This document shows positions 35,456 through 44,787 of a stretch of DNA of 64,000 nucleotides, in pieces. Where the stretch lies: contig NZ_VFPN01000001.1 of assembly GCF_006716695.1 (NCBI RefSeq), positions 372,001-436,000 of the forward strand, given 5' to 3'. A program made the translations under genes and the position numbers. The notes under the pieces were generated by a model. That model was given only the letters and a program-made list of their open reading frames with translations, was not told the DNA's origin and made no database searches. The DNA comes from Klugiella xanthotipulae. GTDB taxonomy: Bacteria > Actinomycetota > Actinomycetes > Actinomycetales > Microbacteriaceae. Each line of letters starts with the position of its first letter. The first letter of the stretch is position 1.

Positions 35456-36172
35456 CTATGACCCGGATGCGCCCCTGGCCGTGTCTGTTAACATCCATTT
35501 CACGGGCACACCGCCCCGGCTCTCGAGCGCGGCATTAGCCCGGCTGAACGGCTTCGACCCGAAGAATCCGCGCGAGGCCGACAGCGGCGACGGGTGGGCG
35601 CTCTCGATGTACGGGGTGTCACCCAGCAGGGGCTTCAGCGAGGCGGCGTCGCGGCCCCACAGGATCGCGACGAGCGGCTGGGGGCGCTGCACCAGCACGC
35701 GGATGGCGTGCTCGGTGACGGCCTCCCACCCTTTACCGCGGTGCGAGGCCGGGGCACCGGGGCGCACCGTGAGCACGCGGTTGAGGAGCATAACCCCCGA
35801 CTCAGACCACTCGGTGAGATCGCCGTGCGAGACGGGCTCGTATCCGAGATCATCGCGCAGCTCGCGATAGATGTTGTTCAGGCTTCGTGGCACCGGGCGC
35901 ACATCGCGGGTTACCGCAAACGACAGGCCCATCGGATGCCCGGGCGTGGGGTAAGGGTCCTGGCCCACGATCAGCACGCGCACCTCGCTGAGCGGGTAGC
36001 TGAAGGCTCGCAAGATGCTGTTGCCCTCGGGCAGATAATCGCGGCCCTCGGCGCGTTCGTGGCGCAGGAACTCGCCCATCAGGGCAATCTGCGCGGCAAC
36101 CGGTTGCAGGGCCTCAGCCCAATCGGGGGCAATCAGGTGGGCATCGGCCATCTCGGTGAGGGTCATTGGCAT
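35456..36172 (-). CDS. ung: Uracil-DNA glycosylase, family 1
   Basis: Removes uracil from DNA in base-excision repair. 238 residues, the normal length, with all family 1 motifs: the water-activating loop GQDPYP, the SLNNIYREL segment, LLLNRVLTV-type core ([22 protein letters not shown]) and the minor-groove loop HPSPLS. GGAG, lying within the end of the upstream gene, is eight bases before the ATG, and only five bases separate the two genes, so they are likely cotranscribed. Confidence 0.95.
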   Translation of the reverse strand: MPMTLTEMADAHLIAPDWAEALQPVAAQIALMGEFLRHERAEGRDYLPEGNSILRAFSYPLSEVRVLIVGQDPYPTPGHPMGLSFAVTRDVRPVPRSLNNIYRELRDDLGYEPVSHGDLTEWSESGVMLLNRVLTVRPGAPASHRGKGWEAVTEHAIRVLVQRPQPLVAILWGRDAASLKPLLGDTPYIESAHPSPLSASRGFFGSKPFSRANAALESRGGVPVKWMLTDTARGASGS

Positions 36173-36177
36173 GGCGG

Positions 36178-36915
36178 CTACTCCGTCGCGCCCAGGCTCG
36201 ACACGAGCACACCGGCCTCACTCGCCCGCACCCGCCAGACGCTGCCCGAGCCGACCACGCGGAGGGCCCCCTGGCCAACCACGAGCGCGGTGTTCTCGTC
36301 AATCGCAATACCCTCGGTAATCAGACCGGCCTCGACCGCGGCGATCACCCGCGTGAGGGTGCCCCACTGCGCCGCGTGCACATCCACGGTGAGGTCGATC
36401 AGGCCCAGGCCCTCGACGATGCTGACCTCGGCACGGTTTTCACTCGCCGCCTCGGGGGCCACCGGCACCCCGCCAATCAACCAGCCGCCAACGAGAGCGC
36501 GTTCGGCCACAATCGCGGCTCCGGCAGAGAAGCCCAGGTAGGGCGCACCCCCGGAAACCAGGTCACGGATGACGGTGGCGCTGGCCCCGAGGGCCGCCGC
36601 GTAGGAGGGGGTATGCCCGCCGGCCACCAGGATGCCGTCGTTATGGGCGCAGAGTGACGCCTCCACAACCCCGCCCTCGGGGGCCGTGACGGGCACCACA
36701 TCGGCGGCTCCGTGGGCGCTCAGCAACTCGGTAATCCCGGCCACGCGCTCCGCGGGGGTGCCGTAGGTGGAGTGCTCGTCGGCAACGACTACGACGGCAA
36801 TCCGCGGGCGGGTGCGCCCCGCGGACGTGGCCAACCGCTGCGCCTCGCCCAGGAAACCGGCAATAACCGCGGGATTCTCGCCAGATTCGCCCTGGCCCGC
36901 CAGAAAAATACTCAC
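36178..36915 (-). CDS. Peptidase S51/cyanophycinase-like protein
   Basis: 245 residues. [11 protein letters not shown] and [21 protein letters not shown] carry the class I glutamine-amidotransferase-like fold with the nucleophile Ser in G-F-S-A-G, as in peptidase E and cyanophycinase. [12 protein letters not shown] is the conserved C-terminal block. The His/Glu partners are less obvious, so activity is uncertain. No cyanophycin synthetase is nearby; a dipeptidase-like role is the alternative. First gene of the S51-ung pair. Confidence 0.75.
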   Translation of the reverse strand: MSIFLAGQGESGENPAVIAGFLGEAQRLATSAGRTRPRIAVVVVADEHSTYGTPAERVAGITELLSAHGAADVVPVTAPEGGVVEASLCAHNDGILVAGGHTPSYAAALGASATVIRDLVSGGAPYLGFSAGAAIVAERALVGGWLIGGVPVAPEAASENRAEVSIVEGLGLIDLTVDVHAAQWGTLTRVIAAVEAGLITEGIAIDENTALVVGQGALRVVGSGSVWRVRASEAGVLVSSLGATE

Positions 36916-36983
36916 CGGCTCAGCCTAGCGGCTACCCACGCACGAGTGAGTCTGGCGACCGCCGCCCCTACCCGCATAAAAAT

Positions 36984-37019
36984 GGGGCATCCCCGCACGC
37001 TAGTAAACGGGAATGCCCC
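36984..37019. terminator. Hairpin between the J-domain gene and the S51-like gene
   Basis: GGGGCATCCCCG and CGGGAATGCCCC form a 12-bp stem with one mismatch and a 12-base loop, downstream of the leftward J-domain gene (ends 37134). Flanked by A-rich sequence on the left, which is a U-tract for leftward transcripts. Supports termination of the SDR/J-domain transcripts. Confidence 0.6.
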
Positions 37020-37133
37020 GGCCGGAGGTGCCGCGGTTACGCCGGTCCCCCGCACGCGGCAGCTGAATTCGAGGAGAACCGAGGGACAATTCCCACAATA
37101 TACCGAAATGGTTCTTTAATAAAACCGAGTCCG

Positions 37134-38039
37134 CTACAGCGTCCGCAGCCCCGCCAGAAGCCGCGTGCGTAGATCGTATACCCGCCCGATACTCACCCGC
37201 TCGGCACCGTGGACACCGTCGCGCAGCACGCGCGGCAGCAGCGAACGCCGCACCACAATCGCACCCGCCCGCGGGCCGTGGGTTATCATCACGATGGGTT
37301 CGGCGAGCGCCGCATCCGGCACCACGAGCACGGGGGCGGTAAAACGCACGCCCAGCGAGCGACCCAGCAGCCCGCATTGGCGGGCTAGGTCGGCGAGCGG
37401 ATGCTCGTCTACCGAGATCCCCTCCCCCGCCACGTCCCCACGCACCACGCTCACACCGCGCCCCCAATCCGCCGAGCGCAGGCCGTAGAGCCCAGAGGGC
37501 CCCAGCACCACATGATTGAGCGGCTCGGCACCGGTCACGGCGACCTCGTGCCAGGCGATGTAGCCCATGCCCAGGTGCAGGACCAGCTGCTCCGTTTCCT
37601 CCTGGGCGAGAGCCATCGCCAGCACGGCGCGCAGCTCGGGTGGGGCCGAGCGCACCACGGCGGGGTCAAGGGGGTTACGCCCGGCCGCACCGCCCCAGTC
37701 CGCCACGAGCCGCGCGTACTCGTCGCGGGCCAGTCCGCCAGCAACGCCAAACGAGCGGGCCCGCAGGGCCGAGCCGCCGCCCGGGGCGCGCCGGGCACAA
37801 CCGGCGGCATCTCCCGAGCCGGGGAGGGTGTAGCCGCGGTCGTAGGCGGCGCGCGCCTCCTCGTCTCCCACCCGTTCCCACGCGGATTGAACCGCGAGGA
37901 ACTGCGCCGGGTCGCCGCCGGTATCGGGGTGGGTGAGGCGCAGCATCCGGCGATACGCCACGCGCAAGTCGCTCGGAGAAACGGAGGCGGGCACGCCCAA
38001 GACCTCGTAGGGGGTGGGGGCGGCGATGCTGTCCGTCAT
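37134..38039 (-). CDS. J-domain protein with NERD-like C-terminal domain
   Basis: 301 residues. The N-terminal 65 residues are a J domain (PYEVLGVPASVSPSDLRVAYRRMLRLTHPDTGGD) with the HPD motif that stimulates Hsp70 ATPase. No Gly/Phe or zinc-finger regions, so it is a class C J-protein. Residues about 160-290 (HVVLGPSGLYGLRSADWG ... PVLVVPDAAL) resemble the nuclease-related NERD fold seen in actinobacterial DnaJ-NERD proteins; catalytic residues are not obvious. The gene starts 13 bp after the SDR and is likely cotranscribed. Confidence 0.7.
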   Translation of the reverse strand: MTDSIAAPTPYEVLGVPASVSPSDLRVAYRRMLRLTHPDTGGDPAQFLAVQSAWERVGDEEARAAYDRGYTLPGSGDAAGCARRAPGGGSALRARSFGVAGGLARDEYARLVADWGGAAGRNPLDPAVVRSAPPELRAVLAMALAQEETEQLVLHLGMGYIAWHEVAVTGAEPLNHVVLGPSGLYGLRSADWGRGVSVVRGDVAGEGISVDEHPLADLARQCGLLGRSLGVRFTAPVLVVPDAALAEPIVMITHGPRAGAIVVRRSLLPRVLRDGVHGAERVSIGRVYDLRTRLLAGLRTL

Positions 38040-38052
38040 GGGAGTAGCGACG

Positions 38053-38826
38053 CTAGCGGGGGGTCAGCTCGCCGCGATGCACCTGGTAGATGCTCGACTG
38101 GGCGACCGGCTTCACGATAATAACGTCGGTGCTCACGTGGGCGGGCAGCTCCACGGCGTGCACGATAGCCTCGGCAATATCGGCGGCCACCAGCGGGGCG
38201 GGCACATTGTCGTACACGGCCTCGGCCCGGGCCGCGTCGCCGCCAAAGCGATTGAGCGAGAACTCGGGGGTGTGCACCATTCCGGGGGCAACCTCCAACA
38301 CCCGGATCGGTTCGCCGCCCAGCTCCAAACGCAGCACGCCGGTGAGGGCGCGGGCCGCAAACTTGGTGGCGTTGTACCCGCCCCCGCCCTGGTAGGGGAA
38401 GTAGGCGGCGGTTGAGGTCACGTTGAGAATGTCGGCGCTGCCGTGCTCCCTGGCCCCGTCGCGCAGCACGGGCAGCAGCGCGGAAATTACGTTGCGCACG
38501 GCGATCACGTTGATCTCGAACATCCGGCGCCAATCGTCCGCCGAGCCCTCCTCGATGCGGTCGGCCCCAATCGCACCACCGGCATTGTTAATGAGTGCCG
38601 TGGCCCCGCCGAGGGCGATGATGCCCTCGGTCATTCGCCGGATGTCCTCCTCTCGCGTCAGGTCAGCCACGATCACGTGGGCACCGGTCTCCGCCGCGAG
38701 CCGAGCCAGGCGGTCGGCGCGGCGGGCAACGCCGATCACGGACCAGCCCCGCTCGCGGAACAGCCGCACCGTTGCCTCCCCGATGCCCGAACTTGCCCCG
38801 GTCACTACCACCTGCCGTGCTGTCAC
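38053..38826 (-). CDS. Short-chain dehydrogenase/reductase
   Basis: 257 residues, NAD(P)-dependent oxidoreductase of the classical SDR family: cofactor motif TGASSGIGEA, NNAG, catalytic Ser in NVTSTAAYFPY, and YNATK (Y-x3-K). The Arg after the first beta-strand turn (ARRADR) favours NADP. I chose GTG 38826 (GGAAGG seven bases upstream) over 38934, because the extra 36 residues are not part of the fold. Substrate unknown; YdfG-like 3-hydroxy acid dehydrogenase is one possibility. Confidence 0.87.
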   Translation of the reverse strand: MTARQVVVTGASSGIGEATVRLFRERGWSVIGVARRADRLARLAAETGAHVIVADLTREEDIRRMTEGIIALGGATALINNAGGAIGADRIEEGSADDWRRMFEINVIAVRNVISALLPVLRDGAREHGSADILNVTSTAAYFPYQGGGGYNATKFAARALTGVLRLELGGEPIRVLEVAPGMVHTPEFSLNRFGGDAARAEAVYDNVPAPLVAADIAEAIVHAVELPAHVSTDVIIVKPVAQSSIYQVHRGELTPR

Positions 38827-39000
38827 AATGCGCCTTCCGCTCGCCGATTCCTGTTCCACTATCTTGCCGTACGCATCCCGGAGATTCCGCGCACTCGGCT
38901 GCGTTACCCCGTGTGTCACGCCGTATTGCCCCACCCCCAGCCAGCCAATAAGCTCAGACGCGGCTTAACATATCCGTGAAGCATCACAAGGAGCACTAAA

Positions 39001-40329
39001 ATGACCGATTCGTCCTCGTGGCAGTTTGAAACCAAGCAGGTTCACTCGGGCGCACAGCCCGACCCCACCACCGGCGCTCGCGCAACTCCCATCTACCAGA
39101 CCACCTCGTACGTGTTCAAGAACTCGGACCACGCCAAGAACCTCTTTGCCCTGGCCGAGTTTGGGAATATCTACACCCGAATCCAGAACCCCACCCAGGA
39201 TGTTGTTGAGCAGCGGGTCGCCGCGCTGGAGGGGGGCACGGGTGCCCTGCTCGTGGCCTCCGGCCAGGCCGCCGAAACCTACGCGGTACTCAACATTGCC
39301 CAGGCCGGCGACCACATTGTGTCGTCAAGCTCCATCTACGGCGGCACCTACAACCTTTTTAAGTACACGCTGGCCCGTCTTGGCATCGAGACCACGTTTG
39401 TGGAGAACCAGGACGACGCTGAGGAGTGGCGCCGCGCGGTGCGGCCCAACACCAAGCTGTTCTTCGCCGAGACAATCGGCAACCCCAAAATCAACATCCT
39501 CGACATCGAGAAGGTTGCGGGTGTCGCGCACGAGAACAACCTGCCGCTGATCGTGGACAACACGATCGCCACCCCGTACCTGATCCGCCCGTTTGAGTTT
39601 GGCGCGGATATTGTGGTGCACTCGGCCACCAAGTTCCTGGGCGGACACGGCACCACCATTGGCGGCGTGATCGTGGACGGCGGCACATTTGCCTGGTCGA
39701 AGAACGTCGAGAAATTTCCCGGTCTCACCGAGCCCGACCCGTCCTACCACGGTGTCAGCTACACGGGCGCGCTGGGCGACAGCATCGCGTACATCATCAA
39801 GGCCCGCGTGCAATTGCTACGCGACCTCGGCGCGGCCATCGCCCCGGCGAGCGCCTGGCAGCTCATTCAGGGTATTGAGACCCTCTCGCTGCGGGTGGAG
39901 CGGCACGTGCTCAATACGCAGGAGATTGCCGAGTGGCTGGATAGCCATCCGGATGTCGCGAGCGTCAACTACTCCGGCCTCCCGTCGAGCCCGTGGTACG
40001 CCGCGGCCAACAAGTACGCCCCGAAGGGTGTGGGGGCCGTCCTGAGCTTCGAACTCAAGGGAGGTGTCGATGCCGGTCGCGCGCTCGTGGACAACCTGGA
40101 GCTGTTCAGCCACCTGGCTAACATCGGTGATGTGCGCAGCCTCGTCATCCACCCGGCCTCGACCACGCACTCGCAGCTCACCCCCGAGCAGCAGCTCACA
40201 ACCGGGGTCACCCCCGGCCTGGTGCGGCTCTCGGTGGGCATCGAAAACATCGACGATCTGAAGGCCGACCTGGACCGGGGTTTTGCCGCGGCCCGCTCGG
40301 TAGTTGCCGCGGCCCGCGCCGCCAACTAG
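39001..40329 (+). CDS. metY: O-acetylhomoserine sulfhydrylase
   Basis: Makes homocysteine directly from O-acetylhomoserine and sulfide, PLP-dependent. 442 residues, the length of MetY (cystathionine gamma-synthases are near 390). Motifs: [25 protein letters not shown] lysine in [10 protein letters not shown], and the long insert typical of MetY ([20 protein letters not shown]). AAGGAG precedes ATG 39001. Followed by a strong terminator and then metX, which supplies its substrate. Confidence 0.95.
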   Translation: MTDSSSWQFETKQVHSGAQPDPTTGARATPIYQTTSYVFKNSDHAKNLFALAEFGNIYTRIQNPTQDVVEQRVAALEGGTGALLVASGQAAETYAVLNIAQAGDHIVSSSSIYGGTYNLFKYTLARLGIETTFVENQDDAEEWRRAVRPNTKLFFAETIGNPKINILDIEKVAGVAHENNLPLIVDNTIATPYLIRPFEFGADIVVHSATKFLGGHGTTIGGVIVDGGTFAWSKNVEKFPGLTEPDPSYHGVSYTGALGDSIAYIIKARVQLLRDLGAAIAPASAWQLIQGIETLSLRVERHVLNTQEIAEWLDSHPDVASVNYSGLPSSPWYAAANKYAPKGVGAVLSFELKGGVDAGRALVDNLELFSHLANIGDVRSLVIHPASTTHSQLTPEQQLTTGVTPGLVRLSVGIENIDDLKADLDRGFAAARSVVAAARAAN

Positions 40330-40336
40330 GGATCGC

Positions 40337-40374
40337 CGCGTGAGGCCCCGCTCACCCGAGCGGGGCCTCACGCG
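40337..40374. terminator. Strong hairpin after metY
   Basis: A 17-bp perfect stem (CGCGTGAGGCCCCGCTC and its complement) with a four-base ACCC loop starts seven bases after the metY stop. No U-tract. It separates metY from metX, so metX probably has its own promoter in the 60 bp that follow. Confidence 0.75.
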
Positions 40375-40436
40375 TGTCTGGCCCGCGCCGCCGTAACAAA
40401 CGGTGCTCTCCCGGCCCACTTTGACACAATGGGGGA

Positions 40437-41702
40437 ATGGATTGGCAAACACACGAGGATTCGGCCCCATCTCACTTCATCACGGACGCCCAGATCCGCT
40501 CCCTCATCGGTAAACCGGCCCCCTCGGGTGCCTGGCGGGACGGTGACCCGGTTGGCCAGCGGTCGTTCGTCGATATTGGCGAGATCGTCACGGAAAACGG
40601 CGAGAGCATCCCGCACGCCCGCATCGCGTACGAAACCTTTGGCACCCTCAACGCCGAGGGCAGCAACGCCATCCTGGTGCTGCACGCGCTCACGGGCGAC
40701 AGCCATCTGAGCGGGCAGGCCGGACCCGGCCACCACACCGACGGCTGGTGGCAGGAGGTTGTGGGGGCAGGCTCAGCGCTCAACACCGACGAGTGGTGCG
40801 TGATCGCGCCCAATATGCTGGGCGGCTGTCAGGGCAGCACCGGCCCCGCCTCGCTGCACCCCGACGGCACCGAGTGGGCCGGTCGTTTCCCGTACCTGAC
40901 GGTGCGCGACCAGGTTGCGGCGCAGGTGGCGTTTATGCGGGCTCTGGGCATCCGCCGCTGGGCGGCCGTCATCGGCGGCTCAATGGGTGGAATGCACGCG
41001 CTCGAATGGGGTGTGCAGCACGGCGATCTGCTCGACCGGTTGGCCGTGATCGCCTCGCCCCCCGTAACGACCGCCGACCAGATCGGCGTTAACCTGGTGC
41101 AGTTGGAGGCGATCCGTAGCGACCCGGCCTTCCACGGCGGCAACTACTACGATGCGGGCGACGGCAACGGCCCGCACCACGGCCTCGCGCTCGCACGACG
41201 GATGGCACTGCTCAACTACCGCAGCCACACCGAGTTGAACGAACGCTTCGGCCGGTCGTGGCAGAGCTCACTCAGCCCGCTGGGCGGCGGCGGGCGCTTC
41301 GCGGTCGAGTCATACCTCGACTTCCACGGCAACAAATTCACCCGGCGTTTTGACGCCAATAGCTACGTCACCCTGGTGCAGGCGATGAACTCGCACGATA
41401 TCGGCCGCGGACGGGGCGGGGCAGCGGATGCTCTCTCGGCGATCGCCGCGCCCACTCTCGTCATCGGAATCCCCAGTGACCGGTTATTCCCGTTCGAGGG
41501 GCAGGAGATCATCGCCCGCCATGTGCCCGGTAACATCGACGGCAACGTACCCGCCGTGATCCACTCGAAGTTTGGTCACGACGGCTTCCTGATTGAGTCG
41601 GATGCCGTAGGGGCACAGTTGCGCCGGCTGCTCGCCATACCGGCGCTCCTCCGTGCGGGGGCACCGGGGGGCCCTGATATCCGGCAGAATAGGGCAGTGT
41701 GA
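40437..41702 (+). CDS. metX: Homoserine O-acetyltransferase
   Basis: Acetylates homoserine with acetyl-CoA, the first committed step to methionine. 421 residues, alpha/beta-hydrolase fold: HALTGDSH, nucleophile Ser in IGGSMGGMHALEW, catalytic Asp in VIGIPSDRLFPF and His in KFGHDGFLIE. G-L-E vs A-L-E patterns alone do not separate acetyl from succinyl use; actinobacterial context and metY favour acetyl. ATG 40437 has a G-rich stretch immediately before it, too close for a normal site. Its TGA overlaps the next GTG. Confidence 0.93.
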   Translation: MDWQTHEDSAPSHFITDAQIRSLIGKPAPSGAWRDGDPVGQRSFVDIGEIVTENGESIPHARIAYETFGTLNAEGSNAILVLHALTGDSHLSGQAGPGHHTDGWWQEVVGAGSALNTDEWCVIAPNMLGGCQGSTGPASLHPDGTEWAGRFPYLTVRDQVAAQVAFMRALGIRRWAAVIGGSMGGMHALEWGVQHGDLLDRLAVIASPPVTTADQIGVNLVQLEAIRSDPAFHGGNYYDAGDGNGPHHGLALARRMALLNYRSHTELNERFGRSWQSSLSPLGGGGRFAVESYLDFHGNKFTRRFDANSYVTLVQAMNSHDIGRGRGGAADALSAIAAPTLVIGIPSDRLFPFEGQEIIARHVPGNIDGNVPAVIHSKFGHDGFLIESDAVGAQLRRLLAIPALLRAGAPGGPDIRQNRAV

Positions 41703-43120
41703 TCCTGCCCTCCCCATCGGCCCCTGGTGCCCCGCTGCCCACGCGCACCGAACGTCTGGATGCGCTGCCACTCACCCGCCAACACCGCCGTCTCCTCCTC
41801 GGCTCGGGTGCGGGCTGGGCCCTCGACGCGATGGATGTTGGGCTCATCTCCTACGTCGTGGCGGCACTCACCGTGCAGTGGAGCCTCTCGCCAGCCGAGG
41901 CCTCCTGGATCGTCTCCGCCGGGTTCATCGGGATGGCTATCGGAGCCGGAGTGGGCGGGTTACTCGCCGACCGGGTGGGCCGCCGCACCGTATTTGCACT
42001 CACCCTCCTGCTCTTCGGCGTGGCCACGGGCTTCGCCGCGCTCGCCTGGTCGGTCGCCTCGCTCGTGGCGCTCCGCGTGTTCATCGGGTTGGGCCTCGGA
42101 GCCGAACTGCCGGTGGCCTCAACCCTGGTCAGCGAGTTTGCGCCACCGCGCATCCGGGGCCGCATCATCGTGATCCTGGAGGCCTTCTGGGCCGTGGGCT
42201 GGAGTCTCGCGGCCGTGATCGGCTATCTGATCGTGCCCGCCTCGGACAGCGGCTGGCGCTACGCCCTGCTGATCGGCGCTCTACCCGCGATCTTCGCCGC
42301 CGTGGTGCGGTTCCGGCTGCCCGAATCAGTGCGCTTCCTGGAGTCGCGCGGCCGGTTTGCCGAGGCCGAGGCCACCGTGCGCTCGTTCGAGCGGTCAGCA
42401 GCGCGCGGCGCGCAGACGCAGGAGGCCGCCGCTGCGAGCACTGCCGACCCTATCGGCACAGTGGGTGCATCCGGTGGCCTCACCTCCGCGGCGGCACGCC
42501 CCCTGCCCACCCGCACCGCAGCCCAGCGCATCACCGCCCTCTGGGCCCGCCCGCACCGCCGCACGACGAGTGCCCTCTGGCTTGTCTGGTTCTGCATCAA
42601 CTTCGCCTACTACGGCGCGTTCATTTGGATCCCCTCCCTCCTCGTCGCCGCCGGTTTCGACCTGGTGCGCTCATTCGGCTATACCCTCGTCATCACACTC
42701 GCACAGTTGCCGGGCTACGCCGTCTCCGCCTGGCTGATCGAGGCGTGGGGCCGCCGACCCACCCTCGCGGCATTCCTCGCGGGCTCCGCCGTCTCCGCCG
42801 CCCTCTTCGGTACCGCGACCGATCCCGGCCTCATCATCACCTACGGGATGCTGCTCAGCTTCTTTAATCTGGGAGCCTGGGGTGCCCTCTACGCCGTCAC
42901 CCCCGAGCTCTACCCCACCGACCTCCGGGCAACCGGCGCTGGTGGAGCGGCCGGTTTCGGCAGGGTGGCCTCCATCGTGGCCCCGCTGCTCGTCCCGCTG
43001 CTGCGGGAGTGGGGCGGAACAACCCTCCTTTTCACCATTTTTGCGGCGTTTTTTGCCGCCGCGATGCTCGGCTCTCTGGCTCTCGCCGAACGGAGAGGGA
43101 TGGCACTTGAACACGAGTAA
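41699..43120 (+). CDS. MFS transporter, NiaP-like
   Basis: 473 residues, 12 TM helices in two halves with a cytoplasmic loop of about 90 residues. GWALDAMDVGLISYVVAAL in TM1, the MFS motif GLLADRVGRRTVF, and PESVRFL after TM6 place it in the sugar-porter/AAHS-like group; the pattern of TM1 and of FAYYGAFIWIPSLLVAAGF in TM7 resembles the niacin transporter NiaP. Substrate assignment is tentative. GTG start overlaps the metX stop (GTGA), so it is cotranscribed with metX, which offers no functional clue to niacin; an amino-acid related substrate is the alternative. Confidence 0.75.
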   Translation: MILPSPSAPGAPLPTRTERLDALPLTRQHRRLLLGSGAGWALDAMDVGLISYVVAALTVQWSLSPAEASWIVSAGFIGMAIGAGVGGLLADRVGRRTVFALTLLLFGVATGFAALAWSVASLVALRVFIGLGLGAELPVASTLVSEFAPPRIRGRIIVILEAFWAVGWSLAAVIGYLIVPASDSGWRYALLIGALPAIFAAVVRFRLPESVRFLESRGRFAEAEATVRSFERSAARGAQTQEAAAASTADPIGTVGASGGLTSAAARPLPTRTAAQRITALWARPHRRTTSALWLVWFCINFAYYGAFIWIPSLLVAAGFDLVRSFGYTLVITLAQLPGYAVSAWLIEAWGRRPTLAAFLAGSAVSAALFGTATDPGLIITYGMLLSFFNLGAWGALYAVTPELYPTDLRATGAGGAAGFGRVASIVAPLLVPLLREWGGTTLLFTIFAAFFAAAMLGSLALAERRGMALEHE

Positions 43121-43296
43121 AACTCCAGGTACCTCACACCTGCTTCCCACCTGACGGAGCTACGCTGAGGACAAGAATTTACGCTCGGTGCGCCCCGCGC
43201 CTGTGACACCATCCTTCCATTAGCCGTCACACCACCATCCACCACCGCGCTACACCCACGCTATTTGAGCGCACTACGCCTGTGAAAGGAGCCAGA

Positions 43297-43944
43297 ATGT
43301 CACCACGATTGCGCCTCGCGCTGGTTTCCAGCATCATCGCGGCTGGCCTGGTTCTTCTCGGATTCGGCTCGGCCGTTCTGGTCCTCTCGTCCTCGCAGGC
43401 GGGGAGCGATGCCGCGGTCAGCGATGCAAGCAAAATCCCGCCGATCATCGCCGACAGCCACAATATGCTCACCGCCCCGGTACCCGTGCGCTACGAGGCC
43501 ACGGGTACGGCCACCAGCACGTACGGCACCGACACGGCCAACAATCATGCGGTTGAGGGCACCACCACCGGAAATATAGAGCTCACGGATAATGTGCTCA
43601 CGCAGGCCTCCATCGAGATCAGCGCGGCCGGGTATCCCACTATCTCCTTCACGCTCACCGAGTCCTGTTTTCTGGGCCGCGACGCAGCGACGGGTGATAC
43701 CAACGCAATCGCCTACGGCCTGGTCACCGTTGACGGGGTGGAGCGCCCAACCGATCTCTCGCTCAACGCCAGCTTCGGTGAAGATACGGGCACCGTTACG
43801 GGCACGATCACGGTTCCCAACGATCTCCTCAGCGCCGCCCAGCAATCCGCAGGGTTCTCCGTGCAGAGCACAGATGTGGTGTCCGGCACCGTCGATTTCA
43901 GCCTCAACGCCGAGCGACTGGCCGATACATCAGACGCCGACTGA
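43297..43944 (+). CDS. Secreted or membrane-anchored protein of unknown function
   Basis: 215 residues. One N-terminal hydrophobic helix (LALVSSIIAAGLVLLGFGSAVLVL), acting as signal anchor or signal peptide, then an acidic Thr-rich beta domain (APVPVRYEATGTATSTYGT, IELTDNVLTQASIEI). The last part, with TGTITVPNDLLSAAQQSAGF and VSGTVDFSLNAE, is reminiscent of YceI-like lipid-binding beta-barrels, but the match is weak. AAAGGAG five bases before ATG 43297 decides the start over GTG 43282. It stands alone, and its stop abuts the convergent nnrD. Confidence 0.65.
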   Translation: MSPRLRLALVSSIIAAGLVLLGFGSAVLVLSSSQAGSDAAVSDASKIPPIIADSHNMLTAPVPVRYEATGTATSTYGTDTANNHAVEGTTTGNIELTDNVLTQASIEISAAGYPTISFTLTESCFLGRDAATGDTNAIAYGLVTVDGVERPTDLSLNASFGEDTGTVTGTITVPNDLLSAAQQSAGFSVQSTDVVSGTVDFSLNAERLADTSDAD

Positions 43945-44787
43945 CTAGTCTGCGGCCAGCTCGGCAACCGCCCGGCCAATCATCCCCGCAATATCCAGGG
44001 CCGCAATGGGCCCGCCCGCGCTCGCCAACTCGGCCGCCCGCGAGTGGATGACCACGGAGGTCGCCGCGACCGAGGCGAGAGTGCGCGGGTCGCCCACGAT
44101 CACCTCGGCGTTGGTGGCACACAGCGCGCCCAGGATACCCGCAAGCACGTCTCCCGTCCCGGCCGTGGCGAGCCAGCCGGTCGCCCGCGGCAGCACGCGC
44201 AACTGCCCCTCGGCATCCGACACAACCGTTTGATGTCCCTTCAACAGCACCGTGCTCTGTAGCTCGCGCGCTGCCCGCGCCGCCCAGGAGCAGGGGTCGG
44301 CAGAGATCTCCTCCTCCGTGACCGGCACCCCACGCGACGAGAGCAACCGCGCCAGCTCACGGGCGTGCGGGGTAATCACAGCCGGACCGGAGGTCTCCCC
44401 GGTGAGGTCAAGCGCACCGGCATCGAGCACACACGGTACGCCCGAGTAGGCGGCGGCCACGAGGGTCTCGCGCTGCTGGGCCGTGCGGGTGCGGGCATCC
44501 ATTCCCGAGCCGAGCAACCAGGCCTGGACCCGCCCGGCCACCGTCACCACTTCCGGCCGTCGGTGCAGCACCAGGTCGCAGACGCGGCCGGGACCCGTGT
44601 AGCGCAGCATCCCCACCCCCGTTCGAATGGCAGCCTCGACACCCAGGACCGCGGCACCCGGGTAGTCGTGCGACCCCGTCACCACGCCCAGGACACCGCG
44701 TGTGTACTTGTCATCGCTGGGGCCGGGCTCGCGCACCCAGCGACGCGCATCGGCGCGCGTAAACTCAAGAATCATCGGGTCGTTCAT
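43945..44787 (-). CDS. nnrD: ADP-dependent NAD(P)H-hydrate dehydratase
   Basis: Repairs damaged NADH/NADPH hydrates. 280 residues with the ribokinase-like CARKD fold: KYTRGVLGVVTGSHDYPGAAVL at the N-terminus, AVITPHARELARLL, VLLKGHQTVV and the nucleotide/catalytic GTGDVLAGILGA. The NnrE epimerase half is not fused here. ATG overlaps the stop of the CorC-like gene (ATGA), so it is the third gene of a coupled operon with two CBS-domain membrane proteins, an association common in related actinobacteria. Confidence 0.9.
   Translation of the reverse strand: MNDPMILEFTRADARRWVREPGPSDDKYTRGVLGVVTGSHDYPGAAVLGVEAAIRTGVGMLRYTGPGRVCDLVLHRRPEVVTVAGRVQAWLLGSGMDARTRTAQQRETLVAAAYSGVPCVLDAGALDLTGETSGPAVITPHARELARLLSSRGVPVTEEEISADPCSWAARAARELQSTVLLKGHQTVVSDAEGQLRVLPRATGWLATAGTGDVLAGILGALCATNAEVIVGDPRTLASVAATSVVIHSRAAELASAGGPIAALDIAGMIGRAVAELAAD

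Noticed and set aside
38827-39000. SAM riboswitch or McbR-type operator before metY
   Set aside because: I looked for conserved SAM-riboswitch helices and a TAGAC-N6-GTCTA site and saw neither.
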